DNA of 64,000 nt, taken from assembly GCA_037355855.1 (NCBI GenBank), contig CM074758.1:6979001-7043000 (forward strand). The letters are read 5' to 3'. This document shows, piece after piece, positions 50,010 to 61,705 of the stretch. A model generated the notes under the pieces. It had not been told where the DNA came from. It searched no databases and was given only the letters and a program-made list of their open reading frames with translations. The translations under genes were made by a program, and so were the position numbers. Every line of letters begins with the position of its first letter. Position 1 is the first letter of the stretch. This DNA comes from Pseudo-nitzschia pungens (Eukaryota > Bacillariophyta > Bacillariophyceae > Bacillariales > Bacillariaceae).

Positions 50010-53000
50010 TCAACCCTGAGGTCCAGTAAGCCAGGCTCTGAGAAGAGCAGCCTCTTGTTGGTATGGCTGCACTGGTGGGACAGGCGCTGCATACTGCTTC
50101 CTTGCAAGGTGGATGGTTGCAAGCCACTGCCGCTTGGCAGTCAGGGTGTAACCTTGTAGGACTTGGAAAGGGGTTTGTAACAGGGAGTGTGACTGGGGAA
50201 GTGCACCAGCTGCACCAATCGCCAATTCTGAGGTGATGGAAGCATCAAGAGATTGGTGTTGTTCAGCATCAAGGGTACCCCCAGGACCATGGAGTCGTTC
50301 ATTCCTATAAGTCCAAAGATCCCAGGAGGTAAGAAAGAACTGATGGATGATAGCTGTAGCCCAACGTTTGGGAGAGCGCTTGCTTCCAATGTGGGAGTAG
50401 TAGTCAGCCTGGATTTGATACCAGCGAGGAGACCACCTACCAAGAAGCCAGTTGTGCCAACCAATAGTCCTCTGTGCCCTGACAGCAGAAGCAATTGCAA
50501 GGGAGTAGGAGGATGGATAAATTCTCTGGCCCTTCCGAACTCTTGTGAGAAGATCCACAATGGCAGCAACCAATGATGGATCAGTTTGTTCAACTTCAAG
50601 CCTCTTCTGCAGTGGTCCCGTGAAGGCCGACACACTGTGCCTGACAGCCCCAGGATCCTTGCAGGAGAGCACATGAGAAACCTTCTCGTTGTCTGCATCA
50701 CACAATGGGCACCTGGAGTGATCCTGATACTGGTAGTGAAGTAGTTGGTTGCCAACACCAATGCATCCAGAAGCAAACTTGACAAACCACCTTTGCATGC
50801 CAGGAGGGAGTCGCTTGAAGGCAGACAGATGGGCACACCAATGGATGGAACCCAAAACAGGTTGTGGAATGGGGATATCATGGTGGGTCTGCCAATATTT
50901 AAGAAGAGGAGGACCAGAAATGGCAACATGCAGAGCATTCTGATCAAACCTTGAACACTTGCATCCATTGAGAGAAAATGCCCAGGGCTCAAACACAAGT
51001 CTGGGATAGTGATGGGCAGAAGCTCTATGGACAGAGAGAAATGCCTTTGCCATGCTGTCAACCTGATGATTGCGAAGTGCCCACCAATCAAGAAAGATTC
51101 CAGCTTGATGGCCCTGAACCCACTGAAAGTGCACAGAGATTGGCAGGGCAGAAATCATGTTTCTGATGACATAAACATAATCAAAAGACTTCTGGGAAAT
51201 AACCAATGGCCAAGATCCTTGAGCCTGTTTGAGAGCTGTGTCACCATCCAGAGCAATGGTGATAGAGCCAGAAGCAATATCAAAAAGACTCACCAGAGCA
51301 GTGCAGCAGGTGAGAACCCCAATGATACCTGCCAGTTCACTCCTGTAGGAAGATTGATCCTCAGGGGATCCACTGACAAAATTACAGCCAGTGAGGAACA
51401 ATGAAGCAGACTTGGTGGAGGTATTGGGTGACAGGATGAAAGCAGAAGTTCCTCTGAGAAGTTCCGGATCAAATGAACCATCGCAGACAGCACTGGCAGT
51501 ACCACTCTGGATAGCATCAACAATGTGCTGACAGCCAGCCTGTGGTAGGGAATATTTGTGGAGAAGTACCCTTGGAGACGCACAGAGTGCGTCAAAGGCA
51601 TCTGCCGGGGAGTCTGGAAGAGAATCAAATGGATTGTACTCCAGAGGATCCTTGTCAGGAGGTTCAGAAACAAAGGCTGAAGACCCGACAACGCGGACAA
51701 CGTGGCCACAAATAACAGGGCAGACAAGCACATCAGCGCAGGCTGGTTTGTCAGAAAGGATTTCAGCAGTGACCCTGTATCTGCCCCTGCCCTGGGAGGT
51801 GCTCACAGTCCAGCCAGTAGAAGTTTTGAAGAATATTCTGTTGGTGGATGGAGACAAAAACCAAGGCCAAAGAGAAGTTGTCTGGGGAGAGAGCCAAGGC
51901 CCAAGATGAAAAGAAGGAGCTAGTGCCCTGGCTGCAGGGGGTGGACAAGGGGGAAGAAAACAGGTCTGAAGAGCCTTAGTCCATAAGCGCTTTGCTGCTG
52001 GAGGCCAAGATGGAGGACATCTCGGCCAGTCAAGAGGATCCCTCAAGTGATTGGAGGATATCAGCTGGAAAGCCATGGGAGAGAGTCTCTTCCCATCTGG
52101 AGTACAAATGTCAGCAAGGGAGATAGCCTTGAGTGACATGCGCATGTGATTCAAGAGAGACAAGTCAGCACCTCTGAAGCCAGCGTTGACAAAGGCTTGC
52201 ATGAGATAGCAGTCATTGGAACGTAGCAGGGGAAGATCTGGGAAGTCTTCAAACAAGCTCACAGGGTGAACAGAGAAAAACTTCCACACATGTTTGTACC
52301 AGCAGGGAGTGACATAGGAAGCAAAAGGATGATATGGTGTGACACCAAGATGGAGAGGAATGCCAAGTTCGAGCCGTAGAGACTCCGCAGTTAGCCTGAG
52401 AATCCTACCAGTTTGGGAGGACCTGACAGATTCCTGAAAGAGGGTGGCAATATGACTGAACTCTTGGAGGAGGTAGGGGTGAATGAAACCAAAGCCTTGA
52501 TAGAGGGAAGGACCATAGAATACATGTCTGGGAAATGTCCGTGACATCCCTGCTTTATTCAGCACAGGAACAAGAGCTGGGTGAATTATCTTAGTCCAAG
52601 TGGCCTCATCAAGTTGCGTGACAGGCATGGGGTATTCAACAGACTTCATGAAAGAATACTTGAATGTGTAGAGGGATGCCCTCTTCTCACACTTGGAAGC
52701 CTTGAGCTGAGAGCCAAAAGACTGAGACTGTGACTTCATGTGAGCAATCTGTGCTTCCTCATTGCCATCCATGGAGATAAAAACCCCAAGGGTCTTGTCA
52801 GCATGGTCAACTTCAAAACGATCCAGGGTAGCGCGATTGCCATTCTTATCAGCAACAGAGAAGTCACCGGGCATGTCAGCAATGGAGCGATAGTCCCAAC
52901 CGGATCCATTCCATTTGAAATCAATCAAATAACAGAAGGATTTGGCAGGTTCAATCGCACCACCAGTGGCAATAATCCCACCAGCCCATCGGTCAAGAGC

Positions 53001-55922
53001 TCCCTGAAAATCAACAGCCAATTCCTCACCAGATGTTGAGGAATCAGAGCCAGCACAAAACAAATCTGTGTCATCCACAAAGGCAAAACCCACAAGAGAA
53101 ACCAGTTGCAGGGACAATGAAGTGATAAGATGGACACCATGCCCAGCCTGCTGCATCATTCGGAAGACAATGGTTGACACCAAGGCTCAAAGAGTTGGAC
53201 CAATACCATTGCCTTGGCCACAACCACTGAGAGGAACAGGTTCATCACCATACACAGGGCCGGAACGACCAAAACCTGTTTTGATGTGGTGCTTGGCATG
53301 TTGCAGAGTAGACAGGAGAACCTCACACACATGGGCAGGAACCCCAAAGCTCTGGAGAGTGAGACCTGCAATGGGATGAGATATCCTATCATAACAGCCC
53401 TTGGCATCATTCATAGCAACAGCACCGGATCTGCGCTTCTGCCTCAACACATCACAGATGAGCTTCTTGTTCAAGCAGGTGTTGATGGCCTTGTGGTGTT
53501 TCCTGCTTCCATGTTGATCAACCGCCACTGCATTGGCACGTTCAGCATGGGCAAGAATGCGTCTGCCAATCATCTTGTTGTTGATTTGGAACTCAGGAGA
53601 CATCAACTGGATGAGTCTCATCTTATCCACTCTATATTCACCAGGTTTCTTGAATATCTCAACATCCGTGATGACCTGCCAGGCAGAAGGAGAGAAGCCA
53701 ACAATCAATGGGACTGATCTCAGGAGAGTGTCAAACTTGTTCAACTGGGGATCCAGGGCAAAAGCCTTGTGGTGGGCAAAACTCAAACAAGAAGGTTCAC
53801 TTGCTGTGCGTTCCCTCTGGTGTTTCCAGGCAGCAGCATTGTCAGCTGGACACACTGAATAGTCAAAGGGAGGCAAACTCAGAATAGAGGCAGGGACTTT
53901 GAGACAAGAAAGAAATTCAGACAGGTATTTGTCAGTGGCAGGAGGAGGAGTATATGTGCCATCAAGAACTTGAGCAGAAGCATGGGCTGTGCCGAGGTAG
54001 CCGAAATCTTGAATGAAGGAGGGAGTCATGGAAGGAGTGCCAAGACACTGCTGTTGACGCTGGACATTGGATTCAGCCATAGCTGGTACCATAGTAGACT
54101 GAGACTCCAAGACCTGTTCAACACCATCATGGCCAACTGCAATAGCTCGCAAGACTGCTGACTTGTTGACACGTCCCCGAATAGACCGAGCAGCAAGACC
54201 AAGCTCTCTTTGAAGACGTTCCCTGCGCATCCTGGCACGAATCTGGGAAGCAATCTGGTTGTGAGGCTTGCCTTCAGCAAGAAGTGCATCCACCAGGCCT
54301 TGATTGAAGGAGTCTCTCCATGAGGGGGCCAATTTCTTCACTGCCCGGTATTGCTTGTAAGCTTGTTTCAGATGGAGGAGAGCACTGGAAAGGTCACTGT
54401 GTTCTCCTTTGTAGAGAGAAAGCTTGCAGGCCAACCTTTTCAAAACAGTATGACTGGTGGACACACCCTGTCTCAACTTAACAACACGCCTCCAAAAGTC
54501 AATTGTATCACGATAGACTTGCAGCTTTGGTGACCATGGAACCAAACCAGCTCTAGTGTGGCAGAGGTTTTGTTCAACAGAGAGCCTGAGAGAGGTAGAG
54601 GTTTCATGGAGTACTTCATATGTGGTGATGAGATCAGTGCGCACAGAAATATCCCCAGACTGAAACTGAGCCAGGAGGTGCTCCAGCTTAGCTTGGAGAG
54701 AAAACACTCCAGCCTGGAGAAAGCTGTGCCTGACACGCTTGAAATACCGGTGGCGCAGATGAGGGTGGGAGGACTGGAGTTTGGAATGAGAGAAGCTCAC
54801 AGGAGGTGGCAAATGTTTGCCCATGAGGCTGCAATTACAGACTTCAATCCAAAGCATTCTGTGGTCAGATTCCATACCATAGACACCACCAAAGGGACAA
54901 TACCCAGCCCTGAGAACATCAACATTCTCAGAGACCCAAATGGCATCAATTGGTGTTCTGGTAGTGTTGCGGTTGTGAGTGGCAGGAGGCGAAGACGTAC
55001 TATGAAGTGTAAGAATGGCCTCTCTGAAACCAAGAGCCTTGAGCTCAAAAGACAAGCCATCAGTTCGAACATCAGCATTCTGGTCAATCCCAACAATGAC
55101 CTGGTCACCTGCACCCAGGCAGACCTGAAGGGCAGCAGTCAAATCCCTGTGAAAAAGAATGCATGGATTGGGACTGAAAAGATTTTCAGCTGCTTGAAAG
55201 TAGCGGCACTGTTGATTCCAGACCGAACCAAGATCCCTATCATTTTCAACAGGGCAGTAAGCAGAAAACATAGTGACAGTATAGCCATCCCTGCCTTGAA
55301 ACTTGACAAAGGACCATCTTCCAAGACCAGAAGGATCAGCCCCATGGGCAATCTTGTGGGAACTGAACAGTTGATCAATGGAAAACCCTGTGCCACCAGG
55401 CTGAAGCCATGAGCAGTCAGAAGCTTCATGCTTGTTGTTGGCAAGATAGGAAAAACTTGAGGGACTGACAGTCTTCATGCGCCTATTAAAAAGATCACAG
55501 GGCAGGAGTTTGGATTCATTCAAACAATGTTCAGCAAAAAGCGCCACACTGGCGTTACTCTTGACAAATTGACGGGAGTTGTGCTTGGACCTGGACATAA
55601 AGGCAGCTCTACGCTGGGGTCCAATGTTTTGGAAAGTGATGATGGTGGAATTAGATGATGGAGCTTGAGGAAAGGAATGACCAAAACTGTCAGAATCCTT
55701 AGCAGCAAGAGAGTCTCCATGAAGAGTTAATTGGACAAAATGAGAGACAGGGGAAGAGGCGGAGGGGGAAAAGGGAGAAACAGGAGAAGCATTGATGGGA
55801 TTTGGATTGGAAGGCAGCCCATCACACCTCATATCAGAAGAGCTAACCATGATCAGAAGGAAACCGAGTCTGTCGCACGGAAGAAAGAGTTGCCGGAGCT
55901 GATTTGGTGGAGACATTGGCAT
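50010..55922 (-). pseudogene. LINE copy 2 ORF2, single stop in RT
   Basis: The same 1970-codon frame as in LINE copy 1, open except for TGA at 53184-53186, where copy 1 has the Trp codon of G-P-T-L-W-A-L. Endonuclease motifs (G-I-D-Q-N-A-D, S-D-H-R), RT motif F-V-D-D-T-D (about 53071-53088), RNase H acidic residues (C-D-G-S-F, S-E-L-A-G, L-D-G-D-T, V-D-S-M-A-K) and the terminal C-P-L-C...H...C motif are all conserved. The two copies differ at only a few percent of residues. The stop falls inside the RT palm region, so the product would be cut in half. Confidence 0.9.
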
Positions 55923-56340
55923 GGCTCAAATCACTGACACTAGCATCATGACTGGAAGAGAATGCAATTGCAGCAACTCCAAGCCTCAATGCAGAGGCTG
56001 CATCTTCCCCACCACCGGCAGCAGGAACTGCAGTTGAGGACTCAGGAGAGGCCACAGGGAGGGCACCTGCCATGGCATCATGGGGAGGTGCAGGAACTTC
56101 AGGGGGAACAACAGGAGAGATACCAGGGGAGGCATCAGTCTTGGCCACAAGGGTAGGATCACCGCCAGGAGGAACAGCACCTGCAGGCGCTGAGGCCTGG
56201 ACAGCAGTGAGATTGGAAGTGCCGGTCGCTAAAGTATCCATAGATTGAGAGTCATCAAAGCCTCCACCACCACTGTCAGCACGGGCTTGGAGGTTAAAGT
56301 GCAAATCCAGATCAAAAGTGAGGTCTGGGGCAAGGTCAAC
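55842..56340 (-). pseudogene. LINE copy 2 ORF1, C-terminal remnant
   Basis: About 165 codons corresponding to the acidic and Pro/Ala-rich C terminus of ORF1 (V-D-L-A-P-D-L-T-F onward). The N-terminal ~820 codons are lost by 5' truncation. The frame seems to continue past 56340 only because host gag happens to be open. Confidence 0.88.
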
Positions 56341-56359
56341 TAAAGGAACCAAACAGAAA

Positions 56360-57781
56360 CCCTTTACCTTTGCACGAGAGGACTGGCCGGAAGATGCCAA
56401 TGCTGTAAAGATGAACATAGACTCAGAAAAGGGGGGAGTGGCCTTCAGTGACTATCTGAAGGTACTCACAGGCACCGAAAGACCGGAACTCTTTATCATC
56501 TGGAAGAGAGACTTTGACCAGAAAATTGTTGGCAATGAGAAACTCCAAGGAGATCAGAAACTGGACGTTCTCCAGAGAATCCTCTCCCATGAGGCACTCT
56601 CCATTGTCCAAATGGTCCTAGGTCGGACCTACTACGCTGAACCAGGGCACAAGGTCCATAACAACCAACTGATCCAACAAAAACTTGAAATGATTGCAAT
56701 GAGGGAACCTAAGGAACCACCTAAGGAACCCCCCTCTGAGGAATCCAAAGAGGCGGTGGAGGGCTCCAGCGCCCCAGCCGACGACGACGCGACTGCTACG
56801 GCGGCGTCCAAAACAGAACCGGAGTCCGCCACACTCGACGACCCGGTTCCTAAGAAAAGGGTCTCGACTGCCCTCATCCAGTACTACTGAACCCAGGGGT
56901 ACCGAAAGGATGTCATTGAGGAATGCATGCACGCGCTCAAACTCAAAATCTTTGGCAATGACATGAATGGCAAAAGATCCTACATCCTGCTCCGGAGATT
57001 CATCCGGAACATGAAAATCGACATGAAACACGGTATCCGCTCTTGGGCGAACCGCATGGCCGAACTACAGAGCTATCTACCAGACTGCCTCTGGGAGAGT
57101 GGCGCCGCAAACGGTGCTGCTCCATCCAGCTACTCGGAAGAGGACATGAAGGAAATCTTAGATTCCAACATGACACACTCCCAACGAGAAAAACTCGACC
57201 ATATCGGATGGGACGTCTATTCCCACTCCTTTAACACCACTATCGACAAGCTCGAAAACCTGGAAATCACCATCCGCAGCGAGGACGAACTCCGCAAACG
57301 AATCTCGGACCTCGAGAAACAAACCGGTGGTCCCAAGAAGAACCCCAAGGCCGCATCTGGGGGAGGAAACGCGAAGTCTCCTGGCAAAAAGAAGTGCCCT
57401 ATGGACAACAGCAGCAACAAGCAATTGTGCAAAACCTGTGGCAAGGTCCACGCCGGCAAATGCTGGAAACTAACTGGAGGACCCTCCAAGAAGGGGAAAT
57501 TCAACCGGGAAACCATCAACCTGCTCAAGGAGCATTTTGTGGCAAAGGAAGACTCAGACAATGAGCAACATTCCAAACCCCACTGGGGAAGGAACCTATC
57601 GAACCACGAGTACTCCTATGTACTGGCCACGGCCCAAGCTGACCACGAAGTCTCCGATGACGAGATCGACATCTTGAGCGGGAACTCAAAGAGTACAGAA
57701 GGAAGTACAGAAAGACCTTTAAAAAGAAAGGATCCCATAACTGAATGGCTCCTGATACCATCCACACCGGACCCCGCATAA
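56360..57781 (+). pseudogene. gag: B2 gag, main part, one nonsense codon
   Basis: Continues gag after the LINE: F-A-R-E-D-W-P, S-E-K-G-G-V-A-F-S-D-Y-L, a long Pro/Glu/Ala/Thr-rich linker, a helical part, and heptad leucines (K-L-E-N-L-E-I-T-I) predicted as a short coiled coil. A basic stretch and a zinc-knuckle-like C-K-T-C-G-K-V-H-A-G-K-C follow, then an acidic tail. TGA at 56888-56890 interrupts it after Q-Y-Y; B1 is open there. The original gag stop, TGA in GAATGA, is changed to TGG here, so the frame runs on to 57781. Confidence 0.88.
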
Positions 57782-58820
57782 TCAACCGATTTGCAGACGT
57801 CTGTGTGGAGGTATTGGACCACAAGGGAAGGGGACGGATGCTCTGGGGCCTACTAGACTCTGGTTGCTCCAAATCCATCATACTAAGGCAATTTGTCAAC
57901 CGACGTCAACTAACGAACCGAGATCAAAGGTCTGTCACCTATAATACCTATGGGGGCAAGTTCCGAACCAAGTCTGCGGCTTCAGTGGGACTAAGGCTGA
58001 TAGAATTTTCAAACTCCAAGACCATCAAGTGGACCTTCCAAGTGGATGAATACCATCACCATGAGGAAGTACCCTATGACATGATCATAGGATCGGACCT
58101 AATGGCACAACTGGGACTGGATATAAAATACAGCTCCCGGACAATTGCATGGCAGGGCGACTCCATTCCCATGAAAGGAATGGGGGAGCTCTCGAACCCG
58201 GACAAATGTGAGGCAGTATTCTTTGCCAACACACAGAGTCCAATCCTCCAGCAAGAGGAGGAGAGGCAATCCAAAATTTTGGACGCCGACTACTCCAAAG
58301 TCGATATAGACGCTATGGTCAATGACCTGGAGATTACAGACGCATCCAAGGAAGCCTTGAAGAAAACACTGAAGAAATTCCCAACACTCTTTGGAGGAGG
58401 GTTGGGTCTACTCAGAAATATAGAACCGGTGTCCATTGAACTCCAACCAGGGGTCAAACCGGTCCGGCAGAGGTACTATTCGGTACCCCATGCCTTTGAA
58501 CAAGCCCTCCGGAAGGAGATCACCAGGCTCTGCGATATTGGAGTCCTGGAGAAACTCCCCCATGATGATGATTCACCATGGGCATCCCCCACGTTCTGTC
58601 AACCGAAGAAGACAGGCGATATCCGAGTCCTTACAGACTTCCGGAAGATGAATGCCGCAATCCAGAGGAAACCATTCCCACTACCACGAATAGGGGAAAC
58701 AATCCAAAGGTTACAGAAGTTCAAATCAGCTACGGCACTGGACTTGTCCCAAGGGTACTACACCATCCCCATCTGCAAAGAGAGCCAGAAAATTTGCTCT
58801 ACCATTCTGCCGAAAGAGAC
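57745..58820 (+). pseudogene. pol: B2 pol, protease and N-terminal RT
   Basis: Starts ATG 57745 in the -1 frame relative to gag, directly preceded in its own frame by TGA (57742-57744), so it must be entered at this ATG or within the short overlap. Retropepsin L-L-D-S-G-C-S-K-S near residue 37, then RT fingers (K-K-T-G-D-I-R-V, F-R-K-M-N-A-A, D-L-S-Q-G-Y-Y). Near 58812 about 15 bases are missing relative to the expected T-I-L-P-W-G block, and the frame shifts. Confidence 0.87.
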
Positions 58821-60997
58821 TGGCAATGGGGATTGCTTGTGCTCCGGATATCTTCCAATCAGTCATGATGGACCTACTAGGGGATCTGGACTACGTTCTT
58901 GTCTACATTGATGACATTCTGATCATTCAACGCGAAGGCGAATCTGAACAGGATCATCTCAACAAAATCGACACAGTCCTACAAAGATTGGATGACGCCG
59001 GCTTTCGAGCCAACCTCCGAAAATCCTTCTTCATGCAAAAAGAAGTGGATTATCTGGGTTTCCTGTTAACAACAGAGGGCATTCAACCCCAGCCAAAGAA
59101 GCTGGAGGCGATGAAGCGCCTGGAAGCCCCAAAGAATACCAAGCAACTCAAGATGTTCCTTGGAATGGTCAATTTTTACAGGGACATGTGGAAGCAACGC
59201 TCCCACATCCTGGCTCCTCTCAACAAACTGGCAGGGAAAAATGAAAAAATGAACTGGTACTGGGGCCCAGCAGAGCAGAAAGCTTTCATGGAGGCGAAGA
59301 GGATGCTCGCAGACGAAGCGAAACTCGCATTCCCAGATTTTACGAAACCATTTCATCTCTACTCAGACGCCAGTGACCGACAGCTGGGAGCCACCGTGTG
59401 CCAAGATGGCAAACCCCTTGGATTCTATACAAGGAAACTGAACTCAGCGCAGCTCAACTACACTGTAGGAGAAAAGGAACTCCTTGGAATAGTGGAAGGG
59501 CTCAAAGCGTTTGAAGGAATCCTACGAGGACAAGATGTGATTATTCACACAGACCACCTCAACTTGCTCTATCAGCAGATGCCCACCCAAAGGATGGTCC
59601 GGTGGAGACTCCTTATGGAGGAGTTCCATCCGGTAGTCAAGCATGTTGCTGGCAAAGACAATGATGCAGCAGATGCACTATCACGACTGGACATCACTGA
59701 TGACCCAGCAGATACGGTGGAATGGCTACCACCAAATAAGCCCCTCACCTACGCGGATGAGGAAGAGCACCTCCGACAACTCCTATTCCCACTTGGAGAA
59801 GAGGCGCCGGAAGAATTCCAGGGCAATAGCGCATTCCCACTTGCCCCAGACATGATTCAGTTCTACCAACAAAAGGACACAGGAATCATGAGTGCTCTGG
59901 AAAAAGACAATCGACTGACCACCAAAATGGTGGAAGGTTACAGCCTAACCCACAAGGAAGGGAAGATTCTGGTCCCGGACAAACTCAAAGACAGAATCAT
60001 GGAATGGTACCACAGCATGTTGGTCCATCCCGGAGAAAAGAGAATGGAACAGAGCATTCGCTCAGTGTTCACCTGGAAAGGCCTACGAAAGGACGTTCAG
60101 GACCTCTGTAAACACTGCCACACGTGCCAGATGTTCAAAAAGAGTGGCCGGAAGAAGTACGGCCTACTACCGGAAAAAGCAGTTGAAGTCACCAAATGGC
60201 AAAGGGTCAATGTGGACCTCTGGGGACCTGCAACTGTCCATAATAAAAATGGAAAAGATTACCACATCCATGTTCTCACCATGGTGGATCCAGTGACCGG
60301 ATGGTTTGAACTGGCTCACCTGAAGGACTCCCCAAATGCAGCAGAAACTCAACGTTTGCTAGACAGTACCTGGCTAGCAAGGTATCCGTGCCCAAAGGAA
60401 ATTGGCTTTGATGGCGGGAGTGAGTTCAAAGCAGAGTTCCAAGAGCTCTGTGATAACATGGGGATGAAAAGAAAGCCTAGTGGCGCCTGGAACCCACAAT
60501 CCAACTCAGTGCTGGAAAGAATCCACCAGGTCCTGAAGGACTGCCTATTGTCCTTTAACTTGGAGCAAAGGGACCTCCATGAAAAGGATCCTTTTGAAGA
60601 GTTCACGACCAAGGCAGCATACGCTATTCGAAGTGCCATCCACACCACCCTGGGATACTCCCCAGCACAACTGGCGTTCGGACGGGACATGTTCATGCCT
60701 GTGAATTTCCCAGTGGATTGGGAAGCAATCCAAGCAAGGAAACAGAGAAGTATCCACAAGAGTAACATCCGGGAGAATCAGAAGAGGATTCCCCATGTCT
60801 ATAAGGAAGGAGACTATGTCACCCTAGAAAGGAAGGGCATTATTCCAAAACTATCTTTCCCATGGCAAGGACCTTACAAGGTGATCAAGGTCCATGACAA
60901 TGGAACTGTAACTATTGAAACTGCTCCCTTTGTAACCGACCGGGTTAATATTAGGAGAGTCCATCCCTATTATTGCAGGGATCTCATTAAATTGTAA
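58813..60997 (+). pseudogene. pol: B2 pol, C-terminal RT, RNase H and integrase
   Basis: Open after the RT deletion. M-G-I-A-C-A-P-D leads to the RT motif Y-I-D-D-I-L-I-I, then the connection domain (L-N-K-L-A-G) and RNase H (Y-S-D-A-S-D near 59362, V-G-E-K-E-L, H-T-D-H-L-N). The integrase zinc domain (W-Y-H...V-H-P-G...C-K-H-C-H-T-C) is at about 60003-60135. D-D-E follows at 60213 (N-V-D-L-W-G-P), 60409 (G-F-D-G-G-S-E-F) and 60511 (V-L-E-R-I-H). A C-terminal domain ends at 60997. Apart from the upstream break, this part looks complete. Confidence 0.9.
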
Positions 60998-61015
60998 CAG
61001 TCCCATGGAGGAGTA

Positions 61016-61210
61016 TGCCGTACACCGAAATACAGTCACGAGTACACACGGGACTGGATTAAGGATAAGGATAAAAGAAAACAATCGGCGAGCCGATAGA
61101 ATCGCTGATTGCCAGGGAGCTCTTAGAACTGTAGCAAGTAGACTAATCAATAGGGCTCACAATTTGCATATCACTACTATTCTAATCACTAGTAGACCCG
61201 GGGTATGGCA
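61016..61210 (+). repeat. B2 3' LTR
   Basis: 195 bp, three base differences from the 5' LTR, all within ATCAAAAATATTC versus ATCACTACTATTC. It is preceded by the purine tract CATGGAGGAG. Confidence 0.93.
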
Positions 61211-61215
61211 AGTGG

Positions 61216-61705
61216 AGTGGTTAACAAGAATGAAACTGATAGTTTTTGACACATGTGCGCACCTACTGACAGACCATGTGAGTAACGTTTTACTTCTACG
61301 TAGTAAAAAAAAAGTGAACGGCAAGATGAAAGAACAAAGTGAGAGAAAAATTTACGACGCAGTTTACAGTTAACTGTTCTGTACGATATGGATAAGGTTA
61401 CTGGTACCAATAGAAATTGTACTGTGCTCTATCACACTCATAATCTACGTCCGTGAAATTATTGTGCTCTATCACACTGATAATCTACGTACGTGGAATT
61501 AGTACCGAGCACGAACCGTGATTTCGAAATTTTTTGACAACCTTCGAACATCGATACAGTCAACATTACGATATTATGGATGTCTGCTCTCATCGTGTAA
61601 GCCTTTGTCACAACCTTCTCGACACCGAAAGGCCATCCAGACTCAGAATTCGAGTACAATACTGCACCCGTTTGCAAGAAATCAGATTTAATTTTAATCT
61701 AGACC
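61216..61705. other. Spacer before the BSD-domain gene
   Basis: About 490 bases without a supported gene. It contains one imperfect 40-bp tandem duplication (GTGCTCTATCACACT-GATAATCTACGT at about 61427 and 61466). The promoter of the BSD gene should lie here; no TATA-like element stands out. Confidence 0.5.

Larger units (their letters stand above)
49705..56340 (-). mobile_element. 5'-truncated LINE copy in B2 gag
   Basis: 6,636 bp, same family as the LINE at 23.3-34.2 kb. The 19-bp duplication TAAAGGAACCAAACAGAAA lies at both ends. The 3' tail is a (TTA)n tract (49705-49720 as TAA repeats on the plus strand). The 5' end is truncated inside ORF1, as is usual for incomplete target-primed reverse transcription. 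It is antisense to B2. Confidence 0.94.
48737..61210 (+). mobile_element. Ty3/Gypsy element B2, full length, interrupted by a LINE
   Basis: 195-bp LTRs at 48737-48931 and 61016-61210 (TGCCGTACACC...GGTATGGCA) differ at three clustered bases. Target duplication AGTGG is at 48732-48736 and 61211-61215. Without the LINE the element is about 5.8 kb: 746-nt leader, gag, pol in a different frame with an overlapping start, and the purine tract CATGGAGGAG just before the 3' LTR. Gag has one stop, and RT has a short frameshifting deletion. Confidence 0.94.

Noticed and set aside
57718..57724. TTTAAAA, a textbook -1 slippery heptamer in the correct phase near the end of B2 gag
   Set aside because: The -1 frame after it reaches TGA at 57742-57744 before the pol ATG, so slippage here would not enter pol. 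In B1 the site reads TTCAAAA.
61189..61373. Short frames right of the B2 LTR as a possible first exon of the BSD gene
   Set aside because: They start inside the LTR or are not conserved in content; the ATG at 61706 already gives a plausible N terminus.
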